NCBI GenBank assembly: GCA_902826305.1
Contig: CADEEH010000024.1
Span: 1-46,542 of the forward strand
Length of the DNA stretch: 46,542 nt
Origin: an uncultured Burkholderiales bacterium
GTDB taxonomy: Bacteria > Pseudomonadota > Gammaproteobacteria > Burkholderiales > Burkholderiaceae_E
Direction: 5' to 3'
Under the pieces are notes generated by a model, which saw nothing but the letters and a program-made list of their open reading frames with translations, did no database searches and had not been told where the DNA came from. The position numbers and the translations under genes were made by a program. Below, one piece after another: positions 34,927 to 43,290 of the stretch (its first letter is position 1; each line of letters begins with the position of its first letter).

Positions 34927-35031
34927 GATCTGAACGCTTCCCCTTGATACGCCCCCACCCGCATCCCTCCCGCGACGTTCCGGGGGTCCCCGGGTCCGGG
35001 TGTCGAACCGCGGGGACCTCGGGACTGCAAT

Positions 35032-35046
35032 GCATCAAACGTGCCA
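35032..35046 (-). promoter_or_regulatory. Sigma-54-like (-24/-12) promoter of the tetrahaem-PPIase-porin operon
   Basis: On the minus strand TGGCACG begins at 35046. GG (35045-35044) and GC (35033-35032) are exactly 10 bp apart, and the -12 reads ATGC instead of TTGC. A start near 35020 leaves a leader of about 95 nt before the tetrahaem ATG. It lies in a 233-bp non-coding gap. Confidence 0.6.
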
Positions 35047-35144
35047 TCGACGCCGCACACGCTGCGCGACGTTTGCTCGTCGGCGATTCGGGCGATCGCA
35101 CCCGATCGACCGACCATGGGGCGTGGCCGACGCGTGCTTTCTTC

Positions 35145-35170
35145 CTGATCGCGGGAAGATCAGTTCCCGC
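35145..35170. repeat. Two interleaved perfect inverted repeats (pseudoknot-like) at the end of the NHL gene
   Basis: Four contiguous blocks read CTGATC (35145-35150), GCGGGAA (35151-35157), GATCAG (35158-35163), TTCCCGC (35164-35170). Block 1 complements block 3 and block 2 complements block 4, the layout of an H-type pseudoknot or of two mutually exclusive hairpins. It spans the stop codon of the NHL gene (35160-35162), upstream of the next operon's promoter. Confidence 0.6.
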
Positions 35171-36278
35171 CTTTGAGAGCCAGTCCCCGGGTGCCCAGGA
35201 AGCCCTGGTCGGCACGCAGCGCGACCGGACGAAAGATGTCGACCTTGCGGAACCACTGGTCGACCATGTACACACGTCCGTCCTCGTCGACGTAGATGCC
35301 CGATGGCAGCATGTAGCGGGCCGGCCCGTCGCGTTCCGACCGGTCACCGACGAACAGCAGCAGGTCACCCTCGGGCGTGAAGATCTGGAAGTTGCCGAAC
35401 GCCGCGTCGACCACGTAGAGGTTGCCCTCGCCGTCGGTTGCGATCTCCTTGGGTCGCGCGAAGTTGCCGAGCTGGCGGCCGACCGCGCCGAAACTCTGCA
35501 GGTAGCGGCCGTCGCGCTCGAACACCTGGACCCGGAAGTTGCCACCGTCGACGACGTAGACCTGGCCCTGCCGGCCGAGCGCCACGTCCCTCGGCAGGTT
35601 GAACTCACCGGGCCCGGACCCTCGCCGGCCGATGTCGAACAGGTGCGCGCCACTGCCGGCGTCGAGCACCCGCACCCGATGCTTGTCGGAATTGACGCCG
35701 CCGATGTCGACCACGTACAGGCGTTCACCGGCCGGATCGACGGTGACGCTGGTCAGGCGATCGAACATCGTCTCGCCACCGATCCGACGCAGGTGGCGTC
35801 CGTCGCGGTCGTAGACCTGGATCGACTTCGCCGTGATGTCGGCCACGTACAACCGGCCGGCGCGATCGACGTCGATGCCCAGCGGCTTGCTGAGCCGCCC
35901 GGGCTCGTCCTCGCCGACCGTGAACGTCCGTCCGCTCGGCACGTCGAAGACGCGGACGAAACGTTCGACGGAATCCGACAGGAAGATGCGGCCGCGATGC
36001 ACCGCGACCGCGTACGGCTTGGCCAGCGAACTGCCCTGGCGCGATTCGCCGGTCAACATGCGCCGCAGGCGCGACTCGCGATCCTCGTCGGCGATGTCCG
36101 CGCTCGAATAGATGCTGCGCTCGAAGACGAAACGCGGCGTGTCGGGAGGCCGCGGGAACAGCAGCGGTCCGGTGTCGCGTTGTCGATTCTCGGACACCTG
36201 GGCGCAGCCGGCGAACAACCCGCCACCGGCGAACGCGATCGGCCAGCACCCCAGGAGCCGGCGGCGGGACGAGTGCAC
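35160..36278 (-). CDS. NHL-repeat beta-propeller lipoprotein
   Basis: A 372-residue protein with an N-terminal arginine-rich, Tat-like start (HSSRRRLLGC) and a lipobox (GGGLFAGCAQ). It is followed by a six-bladed NHL propeller: GRIFLSDSVERFVRVFD, GRLYVADITAKSIQVYD, ERLYVVDIGGVNSDKHRVRVLD (split blade), GQVYVVDGGNFRVQVFE, GNLYVVDAAFGNFQIFT and GRVYMVDQWFRKVDIF. It is a paralogue of the NHL protein at 24087-25238 (shared GRRGSGPGEFNLPRD and RPKEIATD regions). The GTG at 36278 is the best start, 11 nt after the cytochrome stop. It may bind the cytochromes encoded around it (inference). Confidence 0.88.
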   Translation of the reverse strand: MHSSRRRLLGCWPIAFAGGGLFAGCAQVSENRQRDTGPLLFPRPPDTPRFVFERSIYSSADIADEDRESRLRRMLTGESRQGSSLAKPYAVAVHRGRIFLSDSVERFVRVFDVPSGRTFTVGEDEPGRLSKPLGIDVDRAGRLYVADITAKSIQVYDRDGRHLRRIGGETMFDRLTSVTVDPAGERLYVVDIGGVNSDKHRVRVLDAGSGAHLFDIGRRGSGPGEFNLPRDVALGRQGQVYVVDGGNFRVQVFERDGRYLQSFGAVGRQLGNFARPKEIATDGEGNLYVVDAAFGNFQIFTPEGDLLLFVGDRSERDGPARYMLPSGIYVDEDGRVYMVDQWFRKVDIFRPVALRADQGFLGTRGLALKGGN

Positions 36279-36289
36279 GGCCGCCGCCG

Positions 36290-36601
36290 CTACTTGACGG
36301 CGTCGAGCATGAAGTCGACCGCCGCCTTCACGTCTCCGTCGCTGAGCGACGGGTTGCCGCCCTTGGCCGGCATCGCTCCCTTGCCCTTGACCACGGATGC
36401 GACCAGCGCATCCTTGCCGCCGGCCAGGCGCGCCTGCCAGTCGCCCTTGTTGGCGAACTTCGGCGCACCGCCGACACCGGTGGCGTGGCAGACCGCACAG
36501 GTCTTCCCGTAGACATCCTTGCCGTCCGCGACCACCGGGCCGGCGCAGCAGGCGAACGCAGCGAACACCGCGGTGCTGCGGATCGTGAGGCTGATCGTCA
36601 T
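36290..36601 (-). CDS. Cytochrome c5-like mono-haem protein
   Basis: A 103-residue secreted class I cytochrome. After the signal peptide (AVFAAFACCAGPVVADG) it has CAVCH and a methionine in KGAMPAKGG that should be the sixth ligand, ending with the helix DVKAAVDFMLDAVK. It matches the first domain of the fused cytochrome at 29084-30265. GGAGG is 5 nt upstream of the ATG, and a sigma-54-like promoter lies about 30 bp upstream. It is the first gene of an operon with the NHL lipoprotein. Confidence 0.94.
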   Translation of the reverse strand: MTISLTIRSTAVFAAFACCAGPVVADGKDVYGKTCAVCHATGVGGAPKFANKGDWQARLAGGKDALVASVVKGKGAMPAKGGNPSLSDGDVKAAVDFMLDAVK

Positions 36602-36629
36602 CGTTCCCTCCACTCGTCCAACCGCCATA

Positions 36630-36644
36630 GCAATGGCCGTGCCG
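36630..36644 (-). promoter_or_regulatory. Sigma-54-like (-24/-12) promoter of the cytochrome c5-NHL operon
   Basis: On the minus strand it reads CGGCAC, five bases, TTGC, with the G after CAC present. GG (36643-36642) and GC (36631-36630) are exactly 10 bp apart. A start near 36618 gives a 17-nt leader that just contains the GGAGG ribosome binding site. The rest of the 237-bp divergent gap (36602-36838) shows no other clear signal for the plus-strand genes. Confidence 0.65.
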
Positions 36645-36838
36645 GCGCGTCGGTGCGGAACTTGCTCTGCGCCCTGTCTGCGAGGCGAAGCCGCGGCACA
36701 TCGGCGGCCGGTCGTGCAGTCGACCACCGGACGGAGCTATTGGTTTTGAGAGCCACGACTCAACGGATTCCCGAAGGCTGGAAAAGACCGCCGCGGCAAC
36801 GCGCGCAGGCCGCGGCCGGCGGCGCGCGCCGGCGCGTG

Positions 36839-37939
36839 ATGCGCCGGTTCGCCGCCCTGCTGATCATCGGGTTCGCGTTCTTCCGCCTGACACCGGCCGA
36901 GGCGGCCGATGCCCGGCCGAACCCGCGCCCGGACGGCCAGCTCCGGCCCGACCTGCTGTATCACAACTACTGCTCGGTCTGTCACGGCGACCGCGGTGAT
37001 GGCCGCAGTCGCGCCCGCGGCAGCCTGATTCCGCCGCCGAAGGACTTCACCGGCGAGGAGGCGCGTCGCACGCTGACCCGCGAGCGGATCGTCGCCGCGA
37101 TCGCGGCCGGCAAGCCCGGCACCGCGATGACCGGATGGACGACACAACTCGATGGACGCGAGATCGCGGCACTGGCCGACTACATCCGCGAGACGTTCAT
37201 GCTCCCGCGCGACACCGAGTCGTTCGCCAGCGGCCAGGCACTGTACCGGGAGCACTGCGCAAGCTGTCACGGCGATCGCGGCCAGGGCGCGGCAGGCGCC
37301 GACGGCCAGCGCAGGATCGGTGAACTGTCCACGCCGGACGCGTCCGCGCGGCTCGGTCGTGCCCATCTGCTGGATGTCATCCGGGACGGCAAGCCGGGCA
37401 CCGCGATGCCGTCGTTCGGCAGCCGGCTGCAACCGGCGCAGATCGAGGCACTCGCCGGCTACGTCAGGACCGCGTTGCTGCTCGCATCCCCGCACGACGT
37501 CTCGGGCACGACCGCACATGCGCGCGGCCTGCCCGCCCCGGTGCGATCCTCGGCGCAGGTGCAACGCGCCGATCCGGCGCTGCCGCTGCCGCGCGGCCTG
37601 ATCGGCGATCCGGCGCGAGGCAAGCGGTTCTACAACGCCAACTGCGCGACCTGCCACGGCGTGCGCGGCGACGGTCAGGGGCCGCGTGCCTACTTCATCA
37701 ACCCCAAGCCACGGGTGTTCGACAGCGACACCAGCCGGGCCGAGCTGAACCGTCCCGCGATCTTCGCCGGTGTGTCGATGGGCCGGCCGGGCACCGAGAT
37801 GCCGGCCTGGAGCAAGGTCCTGGAGGAGCAGCAGATCGCCGACGTCGTCGAATACGTGTTCCAGGCGTTCATCGCGGTGCCCACGCCCGCCGGGAACGTG
37901 GCGCGGCGCGCCGCACGTGATCCCGCGCAGCGGCCGTGA
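36839..37939 (+). CDS. Trihaem cytochrome c made of three class I domains
   Basis: A 366-residue secreted protein with a signal peptide (RRFAALLIIGFAFFRLTPAEAAD) and three tandem class I cytochrome domains: CSVCH followed by GTAMTGW, CASCH followed by GTAMPSFG, and CATCH followed by GTEMPAWS. Each GTxM supplies a methionine ligand. Unlike the bis-His multihaem proteins next door these should be His/Met haems with higher potentials. The ATG at 36839 is chosen for the signal peptide; no ribosome binding site is evident and the start region is very GC-rich. Its stop overlaps the next gene (GTGA). Confidence 0.9.
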   Translation: MRRFAALLIIGFAFFRLTPAEAADARPNPRPDGQLRPDLLYHNYCSVCHGDRGDGRSRARGSLIPPPKDFTGEEARRTLTRERIVAAIAAGKPGTAMTGWTTQLDGREIAALADYIRETFMLPRDTESFASGQALYREHCASCHGDRGQGAAGADGQRRIGELSTPDASARLGRAHLLDVIRDGKPGTAMPSFGSRLQPAQIEALAGYVRTALLLASPHDVSGTTAHARGLPAPVRSSAQVQRADPALPLPRGLIGDPARGKRFYNANCATCHGVRGDGQGPRAYFINPKPRVFDSDTSRAELNRPAIFAGVSMGRPGTEMPAWSKVLEEQQIADVVEYVFQAFIAVPTPAGNVARRAARDPAQRP

Positions 37940-39027
37940 CCGACGCCGCTCTGCGAGGCCTCGGGTGGCGCCGCCGGGTCGCCGGGGCGGTGATCGCGTG
38001 CGTCGGGTGGCTCGCCGGCTGCGACGGTGCGACGCCACCGGGCGGGACACCCGCCCGGACCGCGCCGGACGAACCCGTCGTCATGCGGGTGCCGGATGCC
38101 CACGAGGCCGGGCGCGCGATCTACAACACCCGGTGCTACTTCTGCCATGGGTACGCCGGGGACGCGAGAACGCTGGCGTCCAGTTTCCTGCGGCCGTCGC
38201 CACGCGACTTCACCACCGCGCAAGACCTGGACCGGCGCCGGATGCTGGACACCGTACGCGACGGCGTGCCCGGCACCGCGATGACGTCGTTCGCCTCGAC
38301 GCTGGACACGACACAGATCGAGCGGGTGGTCGATTTCGTGCGCGCGGAGTTCATCGACGCGCGACGTGAGAACACCCGGTATCACACGCCGGAGAACGGC
38401 TGGCCCCGGCACGACCGGTTCGCACGCGCCGCGTCGTTCGCCACCGGGGCGATCCCACTCGATCGACCGTGGGAACACCTGACCGGCCCCGAGGCCGAAG
38501 GCAAGCGCCTGTATCTGTCGACCTGCATCAGTTGCCACGACCGGGGCCGCGTCGAGAACGATGGGCCGGCCTGGCAGCTGCGCGGCGTGTCTTATCCCCC
38601 CGGCAACTACGAACACGACGACCACGATGACACGCGGCCGCCGGCTGGCCGGCACGATGTGGCGGGTGACCCCTACGAGCTGCACGAGACACCACCGCGG
38701 CTCACGCGGGCATCCCGCGCGGTGCGACGAGGCGAACGGATCTATCGGGACAACTGCGCCCATTGCCACGCGGCCGATGGCAGCGGGCGCAACTGGATCG
38801 GCAGCTTCCTCGATCCGCCCCCACCGGATTTCACGCAGCCGGCCACGATGGCGGGACTCGATCGGGAGCGGATCGCGCGCGCGACCCGGGACGGGGTGCC
38901 GGGCACATCGATGCCGGCGTGGCGCGATGTGCTCGGCCCACGCCAGATCGATGCGGTGGCGGTGTATATGCGGGTGGCGTTCGCCGGCGGCGCCGGAAGC
39001 GAACGCCGCGCCCGCTCAGACCCCTGA
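37936..39027 (+). CDS. Trihaem cytochrome c lipoprotein
   Basis: A 363-residue protein with a lipoprotein signal (VAGAVIACVGWLAGCDG) and three haem motifs, CYFCH, CISCH and CAHCH. The first and third are in class I domains with GTAMTSFAS and GTSMPAW methionines; the middle one is in a degenerate domain. A His/Asp-rich stretch (YEHDDHDD) near residue 230 might bind a metal. The GTG start overlaps the TGA of the preceding trihaem gene, so the two cytochromes are co-translated. Its 3' end overlaps the convergent gene by 12 nt. Confidence 0.9.
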   Translation: MTDAALRGLGWRRRVAGAVIACVGWLAGCDGATPPGGTPARTAPDEPVVMRVPDAHEAGRAIYNTRCYFCHGYAGDARTLASSFLRPSPRDFTTAQDLDRRRMLDTVRDGVPGTAMTSFASTLDTTQIERVVDFVRAEFIDARRENTRYHTPENGWPRHDRFARAASFATGAIPLDRPWEHLTGPEAEGKRLYLSTCISCHDRGRVENDGPAWQLRGVSYPPGNYEHDDHDDTRPPAGRHDVAGDPYELHETPPRLTRASRAVRRGERIYRDNCAHCHAADGSGRNWIGSFLDPPPPDFTQPATMAGLDRERIARATRDGVPGTSMPAWRDVLGPRQIDAVAVYMRVAFAGGAGSERRARSDP

Positions 39028-39525
39028 GGCAACCAGTGTCGGCGTCGGCGAAGTGCCGTTCGACAGGCCGTTGGCCAGGGCCGCGCCGACCACGTCGGGT
39101 GAGGTCTGGCGACCCGGCGAACGATGGACGACGCTGGAGGCCTTCAGGCGGCCGCAGGTGACCTGCAGGAAGATGTCGGGGTAACGACCGTTGCCGCCGA
39201 GCTCGGAACCGAACTGGACCGCGTCGGCGCGATAGCCGCGCAACGCGCCCGAGAACCAGGCGGCGAAGACCCGGGTGCCGGCCAGCGGGAACAGCTCGGC
39301 GATCGTCAGCGGTGCGCCGTCTTCCCAGGAGCCGCTCAGGCCGGTCAGGTAGAGCCAGCCGTCGTCGATCTGCCAGCGCGCCGTGTACGGCGGCTCGGTC
39401 GCGGTCGCGTCGCCGCGCAGGCTCGGGCGCTGACCGATCAGGTCGAAATAGTTCTCGAGGGGACGGTCGACGAGTTCGAAAAGGCGACCCCGGTGCAACA
39501 GCAGGTCATGGTTTCCCTGGAACAT
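39016..39525 (-). CDS. Hypothetical protein of about 169 residues
   Basis: I do not recognise this family. The protein is soluble, without signal peptide or membrane segment, and has a compact, mixed alpha/beta-looking core: LENYFDLIGQRPSLRG, YTARWQIDDGWLYLTGLSG, PLTIAELFPLAGTRVFAAWF, GELGGNGRYPDIF-like stretch near residue 130, and a low-complexity tail. The ATG at 39525 has GGAG 8 nt upstream. That site is part of a short inverted repeat that may hide it. Convergent overlap with the cytochrome lipoprotein gene is 12 nt. A larger in-frame start exists at 39648. Confidence 0.7.
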   Translation of the reverse strand: MFQGNHDLLLHRGRLFELVDRPLENYFDLIGQRPSLRGDATATEPPYTARWQIDDGWLYLTGLSGSWEDGAPLTIAELFPLAGTRVFAAWFSGALRGYRADAVQFGSELGGNGRYPDIFLQVTCGRLKASSVVHRSPGRQTSPDVVGAALANGLSNGTSPTPTLVASGV

Positions 39526-39533
39526 CTGGCGGA

Positions 39534-39561
39534 CTCCGTTGGTTTCTTCTGGCTTACGGAG
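39534..39561 (-). promoter_or_regulatory. Inverted repeat that could sequester a ribosome binding site
   Basis: CTCCGT (39534-39539) and ACGGAG (39556-39561) are complementary with a 16-nt loop. In the minus-strand transcript the arm nearest the start codon contains the GGAG of the hypothetical gene starting at 39525, so folding would mask it. Only six base pairs, so chance is possible. Confidence 0.35.
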
Positions 39562-39667
39562 CCAATGTCGCCCCTGGCGGGCCACCGGTTCAGCACCCGC
39601 GGATGGGCAGCCGATCGATGCCGCCGAACGGTCCCTGATCGTGGACACCCAGCAACGGGCCGACCGA

Positions 39668-40426
39668 TCAACGGCGGGTCGAGGCGACGTGGTCGGTCAG
39701 CTCCCAGATCCGCCAGTCCTCGCGCATCCGCGGCGCCATCGGCGAGAACAGCGGCTCGCCGTACATCAGGTAGTCGCCGTTCCATTCGCGCCGCACCCAA
39801 CGGTTGACCGCCGGTGCGTACCAGAGCCGGTCGGTGCGACGGGCATCCTGCCGGAAGTAGTCGCTGTGCCGGAACCAGATCCGGCGCTCGATCACCAGGC
39901 AGTCGTATTCACCGGCGGGAACGCGGATCTTCTGCCAGCCCGGGGCATCGAGCCAGGCCTGCCACCGCAGCACGTCGCTCGACCCGGACACCCGGTAGGT
40001 GGTCTCCTGGCGGTCGATCGCACCGGCGACCGGTGGCGACGGCACCAGCGGCAACGCGGTCGCGAAGGTCTGCGGCTGATCGTAGAACGGCTCTTCGACG
40101 ACCCGCCATGGCGACTGGTAGACCTCGTCGGCCCGTGGCCGACCGCTCGAATCCGTGACCCGCACGCGGACCAGCGGTGACACCGCGACGACCGTGCATT
40201 CGATGTCGGCGACCTTCTCGCGCTTGAATCCGTCGACTTCGACGTAGCGCCAGCGATCCCCTTCGGCGACACGGGGCGCCGCCGGCGGTGTCGTCGGCGG
40301 CGGCGCGTAGGACGGTGCCGCACACGCCACCGGCAGTGCGGCACCGGCCAGCACCAGCCGACGCCGACCGCCGTCGGGCCGCCCGGAGGACGTCGTCATC
40401 GCCGCCATGTTCCGTTTCTCTCGCAC
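39668..40426 (-). CDS. Hypothetical exported protein (possible lipoprotein)
   Basis: A 252-residue protein with an arginine-rich then hydrophobic N-terminus (GGRRRLVLAGAALPVACAAP), either a Tat-like or lipoprotein signal. The mature part has repeated aromatic/charged strands (DRWRYVEVDGFKREKVADIE, WLDAPGWQKIRVPAGEYDCL, RRIWFRHSDYFRQDARRTDR, LWYAPAVNRWVRREWNG), suggesting an extracytoplasmic beta-rich fold. The GTG at 40426 has AGGAGGT 7 nt upstream; GTG 40435 is the alternative. I cannot name the family. The 208 bp upstream (40427-40634) hold no gene; the only visible motif is a small palindrome GCGTT..AACGC at 40461-40473. Confidence 0.75.
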   Translation of the reverse strand: MREKRNMAAMTTSSGRPDGGRRRLVLAGAALPVACAAPSYAPPPTTPPAAPRVAEGDRWRYVEVDGFKREKVADIECTVVAVSPLVRVRVTDSSGRPRADEVYQSPWRVVEEPFYDQPQTFATALPLVPSPPVAGAIDRQETTYRVSGSSDVLRWQAWLDAPGWQKIRVPAGEYDCLVIERRIWFRHSDYFRQDARRTDRLWYAPAVNRWVRREWNGDYLMYGEPLFSPMAPRMREDWRIWELTDHVASTRR

Positions 40427-40634
40427 CTCGTTCACCTCCTGATCCGGCCGGGTTCGCGTTGCGTTCAGAACGCCGCCGTCGCCGTCACGTCAACGATATC
40501 GCGACCGGCACCGGCCGGCGGTATTGCCCTGCTCGTGGCCGCTGTTCCGCCGCTGTCCGCCGTTCTTTCGTCGCCGATCCCATGTGATGACGCGGCCAGC
40601 CGACGCGTGATCGGTCCGCGTCGCGGTCGGGCGC

Positions 40635-42656
40635 TCAGCGGGGCGTGCGCCGCTCGAGTTCGAGCAGGTGGTCGCGGGCCTCGTCGGCGCTTTCGTAGAT
40701 GTGCGGAGCGACGTTGCGGCGCTCCAGCGCATCACCCAGCTTCATGCGCAGGAACGCACTGGTCGTGTAGCGGGTGACCCCGCTGTAGAACCGGCCGACC
40801 AGGTCCCTGACCATGTCCGAATAGGCGTCGACGACCGCCGGATCGATCCGGAAGTTGTCGTAGTTGACGATACCGAACACCCGCCGCTGCAACGGTGCCA
40901 GCCGTTGTTCGACGCCGCGCCGGATCGCCTCGACGTCGTGCAACGTGCGCACGACCAGTCCCTCGAAGTTCAGGAACAGCAGGTCACGCGCCGGGTCGAA
41001 GGTCAGCCGCTGCTCGAGCGGCAGCCGGAGCAGGTCGTCGCGAAGGCCCATCACGTCGTCGCGAAAGATCCTCGCGTCCATCGGCACCGGCGGCCGGCGC
41101 ATCAGCGGGCGGAACGGCAGTTGCGCCAGGATGTCGCGCTCCAGATCCACGCCGGGGGCGACCTCGACCAGCTCCAGCCCCTGCTCACCCAGCGTGAACA
41201 CACAACGTTCGGTCACGTACATCACCGGCCGGCCGGCAGCGACCGCGTGCCGGCCGCTGAAGGTCCGGTGCTCGACGGCATCGAGGAACTTGCGTTGTCC
41301 GCCGTCGCGCACGATCCGCAGCCGTCCGTCCTCGATCGCGATCGACTGGCGGCCGGCGTTGAAGGTGCCGACGAAGACCACCTTGCGTGCGCTCTGGCTG
41401 ATGTTGATGAAACCGCCCGCACCGGCCAGCCGCGGTCCGAAACGACTGACGTTCAGGTTGCCTTCGCGGTCGGCCTGCGCCAGGCCGAGGAACGCGATGT
41501 CCAGTCCGCCGCCGTCGTAGAAGTCGAACTGGTTCGGCTGGTCGATGATCGCCTGCGCGTTGGTCGCCGCACCGAAGTTCAGCCCTCCGGCCGGGATGCC
41601 GCCGATCACACCCGGCTCGGCGGTCAGCGTCAGCAGGTCGATCACCTGCTCCTCGTTGGCGACCGCGGCCACCCCTTCCGGCATGCCGATGCCGAGGTTG
41701 ACGACGCTGTTGGGCACCAGTTCGAGTGCGGCACGGCGCGCGATGATCTTGCGTTCACTCATCACCATCGGCGCCAGCGTCGTCACCGGCACGCGGATCT
41801 CGCCGCTGAACGCGGCGCTGTACGGCTCGGCGAACGTCTGCCAGTGATGCTCGGGCCGCGCCACCACGACACAGTCGACCAGCACGCCGGGCACCTTGAC
41901 CTGGCGCGGATTCAGCGAGTGCCGGTCGGCGATCCGCTCGACCTGCACGATGACGATGCCGCCGCTGTTGTGCGCGGCGGTCGCGATCGCCAGCGCCTCC
42001 AGCGTCAGCGCCTCCTTCTCCATCGTCACGTTGCCGTCCGGATCGGCGGTCGTGCCGCGGATGATGCCGACGTCGATCGGGAACGCGCGATAGAACAGGT
42101 ACTCACGTGCACCGATCGTCATCAGCTCGACCAGGTCCTCGTGAGTCGCGTCGTTGAGCTTGCCCCCGCCGTGCCGGGGATCGACGAAGGTGTCCAGCCC
42201 GATCGTCGTCAGGTGACCCGGCTTGCCGGCGGCGATGTCGCGGTACAGGTGGGTGATCACGCCCTGCGGCAGGTTGTAGGCCTCGATGCGGCCGCTGGTC
42301 GCCAGGTGCTGCAGCTTCGGCACCAGGCCCCAGTGCCCGCCGATCACGCGCCGGACCAGCCCCGCATGGCCGAGGTGATTCAGCCCCTTGTCCTTGCCGT
42401 CGCCCTGCCCGGCCGCATAGACCAGCGTCAGGTTGCGCGGACCGTCGTCGGCGCCGGCCTCGTGGGGTCCCGGGGACAGAAACCGCATCTCGAGTGCGAC
42501 CGCGATTTCCTCGGCGAAACCGATGCCGACGAAGCCGCCGGTGGCCACCGTGTCGCCGTCGCGGATCAGGCGCACCGCATCGTCGGCGCTGACCACCTTG
42601 CCGCGGGCACTGGCCTGCAGCGATCCGAGCAGCGGATGTGATGCCCTGGCCGTCAT
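40635..42656 (-). CDS. Acetyl/propionyl-CoA transferase family protein with C-terminal extension
   Basis: A 673-residue family I CoA-transferase of the YdiF/propionate CoA-transferase type. It fuses the alpha-like half ([49 protein letters not shown]) and the beta-like half ([17 protein letters not shown]). The catalytic glutamate E347 lies in [14 protein letters not shown], followed by [15 protein letters not shown]. It moves CoA between short acyl groups and free acids via a glutamyl-CoA thioester. About 130 extra C-terminal residues beyond the usual 520-530 form a predicted helical domain ([26 protein letters not shown]). The substrate is not readable from the sequence. It lies 94 bp after the Ehr gene cluster. 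Confidence 0.9.
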   Translation of the reverse strand: MTARASHPLLGSLQASARGKVVSADDAVRLIRDGDTVATGGFVGIGFAEEIAVALEMRFLSPGPHEAGADDGPRNLTLVYAAGQGDGKDKGLNHLGHAGLVRRVIGGHWGLVPKLQHLATSGRIEAYNLPQGVITHLYRDIAAGKPGHLTTIGLDTFVDPRHGGGKLNDATHEDLVELMTIGAREYLFYRAFPIDVGIIRGTTADPDGNVTMEKEALTLEALAIATAAHNSGGIVIVQVERIADRHSLNPRQVKVPGVLVDCVVVARPEHHWQTFAEPYSAAFSGEIRVPVTTLAPMVMSERKIIARRAALELVPNSVVNLGIGMPEGVAAVANEEQVIDLLTLTAEPGVIGGIPAGGLNFGAATNAQAIIDQPNQFDFYDGGGLDIAFLGLAQADREGNLNVSRFGPRLAGAGGFINISQSARKVVFVGTFNAGRQSIAIEDGRLRIVRDGGQRKFLDAVEHRTFSGRHAVAAGRPVMYVTERCVFTLGEQGLELVEVAPGVDLERDILAQLPFRPLMRRPPVPMDARIFRDDVMGLRDDLLRLPLEQRLTFDPARDLLFLNFEGLVVRTLHDVEAIRRGVEQRLAPLQRRVFGIVNYDNFRIDPAVVDAYSDMVRDLVGRFYSGVTRYTTSAFLRMKLGDALERRNVAPHIYESADEARDHLLELERRTPR

Positions 42657-42750
42657 CTCCGTCTCCCCGGCAGGAATCGGTCCCTGCCCTCCCCGCGCCG
42701 GTGTCGGATCCGCCGGCGGCCTTCCGGATCGCAGTCGTCGGGCGCTGCGG

Positions 42751-43290
42751 TCAGCCCGTCACGCGCCGTTGCACCGCTGCGAGGATACCGCGCAGGATGT
42801 CGATCGGCGGCGGCGGGCAGCCGGGCACGACGACGTCGACCGGGATCACGTTGGCGACGCGGCCGCAGCTCGCATACGACTCGCCGAACACACCACCGTC
42901 GCAGCCGCAGTCACCGACCGCGACCACCAGCTTCGGAGCCGGCGTCGCCTCGTAGGTCCGCCGCAACGCGACCACCATGTTGCGCGAGACCGGTCCGGTC
43001 ACCAGCAGCATGTCGGCATGGCGCGGGCTGGCGACGAAACGGATGCCGAGCCCCTCGATGTTGTAGTACGGGTTGTTCAACGCATGGATCTCGAGCTCGC
43101 AGCCGTTGCACGAGCCGGCGTCCACCTGCCGGATCGCCAGCGCCGCGCCCATGATGCGCAGGATCTCCGCGCGGATCGCGGTCGGATCGCCGGCGTCACC
43201 GGCGGGCACCGGCGACCGAGGGCCGTCGATGCGCGGCGCGGGTTCCGTCGCGATCCCGACCCGCGCCACCTGTCGCAGCATCCGCCACAT
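42751..43290 (-). CDS. Hydrogenase-4/NuoB-like small subunit (Fe-S subunit)
   Basis: A 179-residue protein like HyfI/HycG and NuoB. It contains the 4Fe-4S ligand pattern [13 protein letters not shown] (C61, C64), GDCGCDGG (C128, with C130 nearby) and VPGCPPPP (C158), and the [28 protein letters not shown] block. This would be the equivalent of cluster N2, next to the large subunit. Its ATG at 43290 overlaps the large subunit's TGA (TGATG). Extra cysteines at 130 and 142 are not part of the usual cluster set. Confidence 0.92.
   Translation of the reverse strand: MWRMLRQVARVGIATEPAPRIDGPRSPVPAGDAGDPTAIRAEILRIMGAALAIRQVDAGSCNGCELEIHALNNPYYNIEGLGIRFVASPRHADMLLVTGPVSRNMVVALRRTYEATPAPKLVVAVGDCGCDGGVFGESYASCGRVANVIPVDVVVPGCPPPPIDILRGILAAVQRRVTG

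Noticed and set aside
36602-36838. Sigma-54 site for the divergent trihaem genes
   Set aside because: Near misses on the plus strand have 8-bp instead of 10-bp spacing; no convincing plus-strand promoter was found.
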